Part shown: one piece after another, positions 52,371-59,437 of the stretch
Position numbering within the stretch: position 1 is the first letter of the stretch
How the letters are laid out: each line of letters begins with the position of its first letter
NCBI RefSeq assembly: GCF_022271435.1
Contig: NZ_JAFIQY010000038.1
Span: forward strand, 1-64,000
DNA from: Streptomyces monomycini
GTDB lineage: Bacteria > Actinomycetota > Actinomycetes > Streptomycetales > Streptomycetaceae
DNA length: 64,000 nucleotides
Reading direction: 5' to 3'
Program-made: the position numbers and the translations under genes
The notes under the pieces: model-generated
What the model was told of the DNA's origin: nothing
The model's input: only the letters and a program-made list of their open reading frames with translations
Databases searched by the model: none

Positions 52371-53513
52371 ATGTTCGGTTACCGCGTGCCCGCCCCCGAC
52401 GAGGCGATGCTGATCTCGGGTGGCAGGCGTGGCCTCGGGGGTGCGCCGTTCCGCGTGGTGACCGGCCACGGCAAGTTCGTGCTGCCCGTCTTCCGCAAGA
52501 CCCGCTTCCTGACCCTGGCCATGTGCGAGTCGGAGGTCGTCGAGACCTGCGTGACCCGGCAGGGCATCGCGCTGACGGTGCGGGCCGTGATCGCCTTCAA
52601 GGTCGGCAACGACACCGAGAGCATCGTCAACGCGGGCCAGCGTTTCCTCTCCGACCAGGACCAGATGTCGGTGCTGACCGGCCGGATCTTCGCCGGTCAC
52701 CTGCGGTCCATCATCGGTTCGATGACGGTCGAGGAGATCGTCACCGAGCGGCAGAAGCTGGCCACCGAGGTGCTGGACACCTCGAAGTCGGAGATGGCGA
52801 AGATCGGGCTGCACGTGGACTCGTTGCAGATCCAGTCGATCGACGACGGCGACACCGGCTACATCGACGCCATGTCCGCCCCGCACAAGGCGGCGATCCA
52901 GCGGCAGGCGCAGATCGCACAGGCGCAGGCGACGCAGGCCGCCGCGGAGGCGGAGCAGGAGGCGGCGCGCAAGCAGGCGGAGTACGCGCGGCAGACCGCC
53001 GTCGTCCAGGCCGAGTACTCCGCCGAGGTGGACCGTGCGCAGGCCCAGGCCGCGCAGGCCGGTCCGCTGGCCGAGGCCCATGCGCAGCAGGAGGTACTGG
53101 ACGCGCAGACCGAACTGGCGGAGCGGGCCGCCCAGCTGCGCCAGCAGCAGCTGGTGGCCGAGGTCGTCAAGCCCGCCGAGGCGGACGCCGAGCGCATCCG
53201 GGTACTCGCCCTGGCCGAGGCCGAGCGCATGAAGATCCAGGCGGAGGCTGCCGCGTCGTACGACCGGGTCGCGCTGGACCGGATGCTGATCGACCAGCTC
53301 CCGCAGATCGTCAAGGAGGCCGCCGGCGGCCTCTCCGGCGCGAACGTCAATGTGCTCAACGGTGCTGACGGGCTCGGCGAGATCGCGGCCGGGCTGGTCG
53401 GCCAGGGACTGACGATCCTGGATTCCGTACGGCGCAACCTGGGCGCGCCGGAGGAGAGCACGGCTGACGGGCGGGTGCCGGAGCAGGGTGGCGGACGGGT
53501 GGAGATCGAATAG
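52371..53513 (+). CDS. Flotillin-like SPFH-domain protein
   Basis: 380 residues from ATG 52371, with GGAGACGACGAG upstream. The N-terminal SPFH/band 7 domain spans residues about 20-180. A long Ala/Glu/Gln-rich coiled coil follows (AQATQAAAEAEQEAARKQAE), typical of flotillins, and the C terminus is Gly/Asn-rich (GGLSGANVNVLNGADGLGE). No N-terminal transmembrane helix is obvious, so it associates with the membrane peripherally. Flotillins organise membrane microdomains and envelope stress responses. Confidence 0.9.
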   Translation: MFGYRVPAPDEAMLISGGRRGLGGAPFRVVTGHGKFVLPVFRKTRFLTLAMCESEVVETCVTRQGIALTVRAVIAFKVGNDTESIVNAGQRFLSDQDQMSVLTGRIFAGHLRSIIGSMTVEEIVTERQKLATEVLDTSKSEMAKIGLHVDSLQIQSIDDGDTGYIDAMSAPHKAAIQRQAQIAQAQATQAAAEAEQEAARKQAEYARQTAVVQAEYSAEVDRAQAQAAQAGPLAEAHAQQEVLDAQTELAERAAQLRQQQLVAEVVKPAEADAERIRVLALAEAERMKIQAEAAASYDRVALDRMLIDQLPQIVKEAAGGLSGANVNVLNGADGLGEIAAGLVGQGLTILDSVRRNLGAPEESTADGRVPEQGGGRVEIE

Positions 53514-53639
53514 GCGAGGCCCGGGGGCGGCACTACCGGGGGACCGCACGGGGGGGGCAGCGGCCGCGGGCGGTGCGGTACGGGGGCAACGGTGGCGGAC
53601 GTAGTGCGGGGGGGGCAGTGGCCGCGGTCCGTACGGGCC

Positions 53640-54203
53640 TCAGTGGCGGCGGGTCGCCTGGGCACGGGTGCCGGCGATGGCCAGGGAGGCGGCGGAGATG
53701 CCGATGGCGGTCATGGTCGCGGTGACGGCGCTCTGCCGGGTCAGGCTGTCCGCCGTCAGCAGGACGGTGGTCGCGATCACCGAGGCGACGATGTTGCCGG
53801 GTAAAAGGTAGAGCAGAAAGGTGAGTTGGGCGCGGGCCGGGTTGCTGGGCGGCGTGGAATCCGGGGCGTGGGCTCCCGTACCGCCTTGTCGCAGGGTGGA
53901 CCAGCGCTGTGACTCCTCGTGCTGTTCACGGGACCGCTGGAGGCGGGACACGACCAGCAGGGCCGCGGCCGTGAGCAGTCCGGCGGCCGTGACGGCGCCG
54001 AGCGCGGCCCACGGGGCCGGGGTCAGCAGGAGGACGGCGACCAGGGCGGGCGTGCACCAGAAGGTGACGCAGGACGCGGCGGCGATGCGGTGCGAGTACG
54101 GCCGGTCGGCGCCCGCGCGCAGGGCCGCGGCCGCGGGGAGGTACCAGACGCAGCCGGCGGCGAAGAGCGCGGTGGCGCCGAGGGCGAGGGTGGCGTGGGA
54201 CAT
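53640..54203 (-). CDS. Hypothetical membrane protein
   Basis: 187 residues from ATG 54203, with GGGAGGAA upstream. About four or five hydrophobic helices (MSHATLALGATALFAAGCVW; FWCTPALVAVLLLTPAPWAA; TFLLYLLPGNIVASVIATTV) flank a polar linker (SREQHEESQRWSTLRQGG). I recognise no family. It lies behind the ctaD terminator and is convergent with the flotillin gene. The role is unknown. Confidence 0.7.
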   Translation of the reverse strand: MSHATLALGATALFAAGCVWYLPAAAALRAGADRPYSHRIAAASCVTFWCTPALVAVLLLTPAPWAALGAVTAAGLLTAAALLVVSRLQRSREQHEESQRWSTLRQGGTGAHAPDSTPPSNPARAQLTFLLYLLPGNIVASVIATTVLLTADSLTRQSAVTATMTAIGISAASLAIAGTRAQATRRH

Positions 54204-54338
54204 GGTGGGTTCCTCCCTCGGGGAGGGGCGGGTGGGGGTCGTGGGTGAGGGTTGTGGGTGAGGGTGGGTGAGGGGCGGGGTGAGCGGATGCCGGCAGCCG
54301 GCGTCTCGGGGCGAGGCATGGCCAGGCCCCGGCGGGCG

Positions 54339-54384
54339 GGCCCACGGCTGAGGAAGCGTCGGCGGGCTTCCGCAGCCGTGGGCC
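54339..54384 (-). terminator. Terminator downstream of ctaD
   Basis: Arms at 54339-54357 and 54366-54384 pair over 18 of 19 positions around an 8-base loop, immediately past the ctaD stop. Confidence 0.85.
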
Positions 54385-54391
54385 GGGGACG

Positions 54392-56155
54392 TCAGGTGCG
54401 GGACGATTCCAGAGCGACGATCTCCGGGTGGTGCAGATCGAAGGCCGGGGATTCGCTGCGGATGCGCGGCAGCGAGGTGAAGTTGTGGCGGGGCGGCGGG
54501 CAGGAGGTGGCCCATTCCAGGGAGCGGCTGTAGCCCCAGGGGTCGTCGACGGTGACTTTCTTTCCGTACTTGGCGGTCTTCCAGACGTTGTAGAAGAAGG
54601 GCAGGAAGGACAGGCCGAGCAGGAAGGAGCCGATGGTGGAGAGGGTGTTGAGGGTGGTGAAACCGTCGGCCGCGAGATAGTCCGCGTACCGCCTGGGCAT
54701 TCCTGCCGCGCCGAGCCAGTGCTGGACGAGGAAGGTGAGGTTGAAGCCGACGGTGAGGGTCCAGAAGGTGATTTTTCCGAGCCGTTCGTCGAGCATCTTG
54801 CCGGTGAACTTGGGCCACCAGAAGTGGAATCCGGCGAACATCGCGTACACGACCGTACCGAAGAGCGTGTAGTGGAAGTGCGCGACGACGAAGTAGGTGT
54901 CCGAGACGTGGAAGTCCATGGGCGGCGAGGCCAGGATGACGCCGGTCAGGCCGCCGAAGACGAAGGTGACGAGGAAGCCGGTGGCCCAGAGCATCGGCGC
55001 TTCGAAGGACAGTGAGCCCTTCCACATGGTGCCGATCCAGTTGAAGAACTTCACTCCGGTCGGCACGGCGATCAGGAAGGTCATGAAGGCGAAGAACGGT
55101 AGGAGTACGCCGCCGGTGACGTACATGTGGTGGGCCCATACGGTGATGGACAGGCCCGCGATGGAGATCGTGGCGGCGATCAGGCCGATGTAACCGAACA
55201 TCGGCTTCCGGGAGAAGACCGGGATGACCTCGGAGATGATGCCGAAGAACGGCAGCGCGAGGACATAGACCTCGGGGTGGCCGAAGAACCAGAACAGGTG
55301 CTGCCACAGCAGCGCGCCGCCGTTGGCCGCGTCGAAGATGTGCGAACCGAATTTTCGGTCCATTTCGAGGGCGAACAGCGCGGCGGCCAGTACCGGGAAG
55401 ACCATCAGGATCAGCAGCGCGGTCAGCAGTACGTTCCACGTGAAGATCGGCATCCGGAACATCGTCATGCCGGGGGCGCGCATACAGATGATGGTGGTGA
55501 TGAAGTTGACCGCGCCCAGGATGGACCCGAACCCGGAGAACGCCACGCCCATGATCCACATGTCGGCGCCCACACCGGGCGAGTGCACCGCGTCCGAGAG
55601 CGGCGCGTACGCGAACCAGCCGAAGTCCGCGGCGCCCTGCGGGGTCAGGAAGCCGGCCGCCGCGATCAGCGAACCGAACAGGAAGAACCAGTAGGCGAGC
55701 ATGTTCAGTCGCGGGAAGGCGACGTCGGGCGCGCCGATCTGGAGCGGCATCAGCCAGTTCGCGAAGCCGGTGAACAGCGGCATCGCGAACAGCAGCAGCA
55801 TCACCGAGCCGTGCATCGTGAACGCCTGGTTGAACTGCTCGTTCGACATGATCTGGGTGCCCGGGCGGGCGAGTTCGGCCCGCATCAGGAGGGCCATCAG
55901 GCCGCCCACCAGGAAGAACACGAAGGCGGTGACGAGGTAGAGCGTCCCGATCTTCTTGTGGTCGGTGGTGGTCAGCCACTCCACCGGGATGCGGCGGCGC
56001 ACGGGGCGGGGGCCGAGTGCGACGCGTGGTGGGCCGGAAGCCGCGGACGCCGGGTCGTCCCGGTGGGTGTCCGGCCCGGTGGCGGGCCCCGCCGGAGCGC
56101 CAGGGGGTGCCTGCGCTCCGGGGTCTGACTGCGTACGCGTATCCGATCCGTCCAC
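54392..56155 (-). CDS. ctaD: Orphan cytochrome c oxidase subunit I (CtaD paralogue)
   Basis: 587 residues from the GTG at 56155 (GAAGGAC upstream), with 12 membrane helices expected. Haem a ligand His is in FTMHGSVML. The CuB/Tyr crosslink motif is FGHPEVYVLALPFFG, the CuB pair is WAHHMYV, and the haem a3/a ligands are VAHFHYTLFG. All catalytic residues are present, so it should be an active aa3-type subunit. No ctaC, ctaE or ctaF lies in the window, so it must borrow partners from the main complex. The first 50 residues are Pro/Ala/Gly-rich and not conserved. It is followed by a strong terminator and lies next to a DevR-like regulator. Confidence 0.95.
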   Translation of the reverse strand: MDGSDTRTQSDPGAQAPPGAPAGPATGPDTHRDDPASAASGPPRVALGPRPVRRRIPVEWLTTTDHKKIGTLYLVTAFVFFLVGGLMALLMRAELARPGTQIMSNEQFNQAFTMHGSVMLLLFAMPLFTGFANWLMPLQIGAPDVAFPRLNMLAYWFFLFGSLIAAAGFLTPQGAADFGWFAYAPLSDAVHSPGVGADMWIMGVAFSGFGSILGAVNFITTIICMRAPGMTMFRMPIFTWNVLLTALLILMVFPVLAAALFALEMDRKFGSHIFDAANGGALLWQHLFWFFGHPEVYVLALPFFGIISEVIPVFSRKPMFGYIGLIAATISIAGLSITVWAHHMYVTGGVLLPFFAFMTFLIAVPTGVKFFNWIGTMWKGSLSFEAPMLWATGFLVTFVFGGLTGVILASPPMDFHVSDTYFVVAHFHYTLFGTVVYAMFAGFHFWWPKFTGKMLDERLGKITFWTLTVGFNLTFLVQHWLGAAGMPRRYADYLAADGFTTLNTLSTIGSFLLGLSFLPFFYNVWKTAKYGKKVTVDDPWGYSRSLEWATSCPPPRHNFTSLPRIRSESPAFDLHHPEIVALESSRT

Positions 56156-56373
56156 CGGGCTGTGTCCTTCACCTCTGGCGCACCGCTGGCGCCTGACTCC
56201 GACTCTGGCCGGGAAGAGCCTCAGCACGGGGGAGAGACCGGCTCTTCCCGGCCCCATCAGGGTCCGTCGCGGCGCATCCGCCGCCATAGGGCCGGGCGGG
56301 CCGGGACGGCTGCCGAGGGTCCCTCACCTGAGCGGCCGTCAGGCCCGGTCGAGGGGGCGGCGGATCCGGGCGG

Positions 56374-56490
56374 GGGTCGGCGGGTCCGGGCGGGGGACAG
56401 CGGGCCCGGCGAGGGTCAGCGGGCCCGGGCGACGGCGGGGCCAGGTGACGACGGTTCCGGGGGACTACGAGCCCGGGGGACTACGGGCCC
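56374..56490. promoter_or_regulatory. Array of DevR-box-like sites upstream of ctaD
   Basis: Three sites match GGGNCNNNNGNCCC exactly: GGGACAGCGGGCCC (56394), GGGTCAGCGGGCCC (56413) and GGGACTACGGGCCC (56477). GGGTCGGCGGGTCC (56374) and GGGACTACGAGCCC (56461) miss by one. They are spaced at about 19-20 or 16 bases in non-coding DNA 220-335 bases before the ctaD start. GC-rich tandem duplication could mimic the motif. Confidence 0.4.
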
Positions 56491-56531
56491 GGATGACGAC
56501 GGGTTCAGGTGACGACGCCGGAAGACGCCCC

Positions 56532-57317
56532 CTACCACCCCCCGCGCTGCTCCCCCTGCCGCTCCTGCTGCCCCCGTATCCGCCCGGCGATCACCGCGGC
56601 CTGCACCCGCCGCCCCACCCCCAGCTTGGACAGAATCGTGGAGATGCGGTTCTTCACCGTCTTCTCCGCGAGGAACAGCTGGTCCGCGATCTCCCGGTTG
56701 GTCAGGCCCTCGCCGATCAGTTCCAGGATCTCGCGCTCACGGGGTGCGAGCCGGTCCAGTTCGGACTGCGGGGACGTCTCGGCCTGCTGCGGCGCGCGCA
56801 GCCGCGCCATGACGCGGGAGGCGGTGCGCGGGTCCAGCATCGATTTGCCGGCCGCCACCGTCCGTACGGCGTTCACCAGGTCGGACCCGTTGATCTGTTT
56901 GAGGACGTACCCGGCCGCGCCCGCCATGATGGCGTCGAAGAGGGCCTCGTCGTCGTCGAAGGACGTCAGCATCAGGCACGCCAGGTCCGGCATACGGGCG
57001 CGCAGTTCGCGGCACACCTCGATGCCCTCGTGGTCGCCGCCCGACGGCTCGCCCCGCTCGCCCAGCCGTACGTCGAGCACGGCCACCTGCGGGCGCACGG
57101 CGGGCACCCGGGCCAGCGCCTCGGGACCGCTGGACGCCTCCCCCACGACCTCGATGCCGTCCTCCGCGTCGAGGAGGTCGCGGACGCCCCGGCGGACCAC
57201 CTCGTGGTCGTCCAGGATGAAGACGCGCAGGGGCGGGGTGCCCGGCGCGGCGGGGCCGATGGGTCCGGTGGTTCCGGTGCGTCCGGTAGGGCCGGTGGGT
57301 CCGGTGTGCTGGTTCAT
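56532..57317 (-). CDS. DevR/DosR-like NarL-family response regulator
   Basis: 261 residues from ATG 57317. The receiver has LDDHEVVRRGVRDLLD, the phosphoacceptor Asp in VAVLDVRLGERG (about Asp82), Thr in LMLTSFDDDEALFDAIMAGA and Lys in YVLKQING. The C-terminal LuxR-type domain is APREREILELIGEGLTNREI. The body resembles mycobacterial DevR. Unusual are a 12-residue insert after the phosphorylation site (ERGEPSGGDHEG) and an N terminus of collagen-like Gly-Pro/Thr triplets (TGPTGPTGRTGTTGPIG). No histidine kinase is adjacent, so it is an orphan regulator. Likely controller of the neighbouring genes. Confidence 0.9.
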   Translation of the reverse strand: MNQHTGPTGPTGRTGTTGPIGPAAPGTPPLRVFILDDHEVVRRGVRDLLDAEDGIEVVGEASSGPEALARVPAVRPQVAVLDVRLGERGEPSGGDHEGIEVCRELRARMPDLACLMLTSFDDDEALFDAIMAGAAGYVLKQINGSDLVNAVRTVAAGKSMLDPRTASRVMARLRAPQQAETSPQSELDRLAPREREILELIGEGLTNREIADQLFLAEKTVKNRISTILSKLGVGRRVQAAVIAGRIRGQQERQGEQRGGW

Positions 57318-57552
57318 GCGGCTCTCGATCTGTCGGCCGGGCGTGCGGGGTACCGGTCCATGGTGCGGCGGGGCGGCGGTCCGGCGGGGCGGGCCGATCG
57401 GCGGCCGCCCGGACCGGTGGCCCGCCGCCGCCGTAACACCCGTTCCGTACGCGCGCGTCGGGAGCGGCTGCCAGCGGTAGCCGGGGGAGGTGCTCCGCCC
57501 GCGCGCAAAGGGGTGCGAGGGCATCACACACCCGTGCACCAGCACGCGGCGA

Positions 57553-57566
57553 GGGCCGAAAGTCCC
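57553..57566. promoter_or_regulatory. DevR-box-like site upstream of the globin operon
   Basis: GGGCCGAAAGTCCC fits GGGNCNNNNGNCCC and lies 76 bases before the small ORF that opens the globin-reductase operon, in the region divergent from the DevR-like gene. Confidence 0.45.
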
Positions 57567-57641
57567 GCGGGAATAGGGCCGTTCGGGCACCTTTGCCTGG
57601 TGCCATACTGACGCGCCCCATCCCCTTCAGGAGGTCCGCTC

Positions 57642-57896
57642 ATGCCACGCCTCGCGTCGTACGCCCTCGCGCCGTACGCCCTCACGGTCAGAGCGCTCCG
57701 AGCCGTTCCGGCCCTCCCGGTCTCCCCCCTCGCACCACCCTGCCCGGTCGCCGCGGCCGCCCCGGTCGCCGTGTCCGGCCCGGTCTCCGTGTCCGACCCG
57801 GCCCGTACGTCCCCGCGGGCCGCCATCGCCGCCGTCACCGCTGTCGCCGTCACCGCTGTCGCCGTCACCGCCTCGAACCAGGTCGTACGGCCATGA
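57642..57896 (+). CDS. Small Ala/Val-rich protein, first gene of the globin operon
   Basis: 84 residues from ATG 57642, preceded by a perfect AGGAGG seven bases upstream, which is the main reason to accept it. The product is rich in Ala, Val, Pro and Ser, with one or two possible hydrophobic segments (VPALPVSPLAPPCPVAAAAP; AAIAAVTAVAVTAVAVTA). The latter comes from a 15-bp tandem repeat. One cysteine. Its stop overlaps the globin ATG as ATGA, so it is coupled. I recognise no family. Confidence 0.6.
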   Translation: MPRLASYALAPYALTVRALRAVPALPVSPLAPPCPVAAAAPVAVSGPVSVSDPARTSPRAAIAAVTAVAVTAVAVTASNQVVRP

Positions 57897-59437
57897 GTAC
57901 GGTCAACGACGATTACCACGCCCTGCTCGCCCGGCACGAGGCCATGCGGCTGCGCCGCCGTATCCTTTCGCCGCGTCCGGAGCGCGAGGACGCGGCCCAG
58001 GAGCGCCCGACGTACGGCGGCCAGCCGGCCGGCCCGAACGGCCCGTCCGGCAGCCCCCGCGCGCTCGGCCGGCCCGCGATCCACTCCGGGAACGTCTCCG
58101 GGGCCGCCGGACGTTACCCCTCCGACGCGTACGCCGATGCCTGCGCCGACTCCTACGACGGCGCCGCCGACCAGCGGGTGATCACCGAGTACCTGGAACT
58201 GGTGACGCCCTTCGGCGAGCTGATCACCCACCTCTACGAAGCGATGTTCCGGCGGTGGCCCTACCTGCGGTCGCTGTTCCCGGAGTCGATGGAGTTCCAG
58301 CGCGCCCATCTGGCGCGCGCGTTCTGGTACCTGATCGAGAATCTGCACCGGCCCGACGACATCGCGGAGGTCTTCGGCCGGCTCGGCCGCGACCACCGCA
58401 AACTCGGGGTGCGTCCGGTGCACTTCGAGGCGTTCGAGGCGGCGCTGTGCGAGGCGCTGCGCCGTACGGCGGGCCCGCGCTGGGCCGAGGCGGTGGAGCA
58501 GGCGTGGGTGCGGATGCTGCGGTTCGCCGTCGCCGCCATGGTCAGCGGCGCCGAGGCCGCGCTCGCCGAACCGCCGTACTGGCAGGCCACGGTGACCGCG
58601 CACGAGCGGCGCCGTCCGGACCTCGCCGTCCTGCGGGTGCGGCCGCACGAGCCGTACCCGTACCGGGCCGGGCAGTTCGCGGCGCTGGAGTCGCCGCGGC
58701 TGCCGCAGGCGTGGCGGCAGTACTCGATCGCCTGCGCGCCCCGGTCCGACGCCGAGCTGGAGTTCCACGTACGGCAGACCTGCACGGGCGGTGTGAGCGA
58801 GGCGCTGGTGGCGCGGACCCAGGTCGGTGACACGCTGCGGGTCGGCCCGCCGCGCGGGTCGATGACGCTGGACGACGAGCTGGCGAGCGACCTGGTCCTG
58901 GTCGCGGCGGACACCGGCTGGGCGCCCGTGAAGGCGCTCCTGGAGGAGCTGTCCGCGCGCCGCGGCCACCGCAGCGTACGGCTGTTCCTCGGGGCGCACA
59001 GCTTCGCCGACCTGTACGACGCGGGAGCCCCCTCGGAGCTGGAGCGGGGACGGCCCTGGCTGCGGGTGACGCCCGTCATCGGGCGGCGGCCGGAGACCGG
59101 CGGCGCCTTCGGCCCGGACGGGTACGGCTACGACGCGCTGGCCGAGACGGTGGCCGACGCGGTGACGCGGCACGGCGACTGGTCGGGGCATCTCGCGTAC
59201 GTCAGCGGGCCGGCCGCGGTGGTCGACACGACCGTGGCCCGGCTGACCGCCGCCGGGGTGCCGCCGCAGCACATCCGCCACGACCCGCTCTCCGACATCC
59301 TGCGCCCGTCGTCCCGCCCCGAGGAGGCCGCCGGCGATCCGGCGCCGGGCGGGCCCGCCGTGGTGTCCCGGTCCCGGGGCGCCGCGGCCGGCCGGCGGGC
59401 GCCCGCGAGCACCACGTTCGAAGGAGCCGACTCATGA
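57893..59437 (+). CDS. Globin-ferredoxin reductase fusion (flavohaemoglobin-like)
   Basis: 514 residues. Residues 1-90 are a basic, low-complexity head. Residues about 92-220 are a globin domain with the proximal His in GRDHRKLGV (about His168). A FAD-binding reductase domain follows with RQYSIACAP (about 275), then the NAD-binding part with VAADTGWAPVKALL. Such fusions reduce O2 or NO at the haem with NAD(P)H electrons, in practice NO dioxygenation or oxygen sensing. The long head is unlike classic Hmp. It is translated from an ATGA overlap with the small ORF, and into the next gene by another. Confidence 0.9.
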   Translation: MSTVNDDYHALLARHEAMRLRRRILSPRPEREDAAQERPTYGGQPAGPNGPSGSPRALGRPAIHSGNVSGAAGRYPSDAYADACADSYDGAADQRVITEYLELVTPFGELITHLYEAMFRRWPYLRSLFPESMEFQRAHLARAFWYLIENLHRPDDIAEVFGRLGRDHRKLGVRPVHFEAFEAALCEALRRTAGPRWAEAVEQAWVRMLRFAVAAMVSGAEAALAEPPYWQATVTAHERRRPDLAVLRVRPHEPYPYRAGQFAALESPRLPQAWRQYSIACAPRSDAELEFHVRQTCTGGVSEALVARTQVGDTLRVGPPRGSMTLDDELASDLVLVAADTGWAPVKALLEELSARRGHRSVRLFLGAHSFADLYDAGAPSELERGRPWLRVTPVIGRRPETGGAFGPDGYGYDALAETVADAVTRHGDWSGHLAYVSGPAAVVDTTVARLTAAGVPPQHIRHDPLSDILRPSSRPEEAAGDPAPGGPAVVSRSRGAAAGRRAPASTTFEGADS

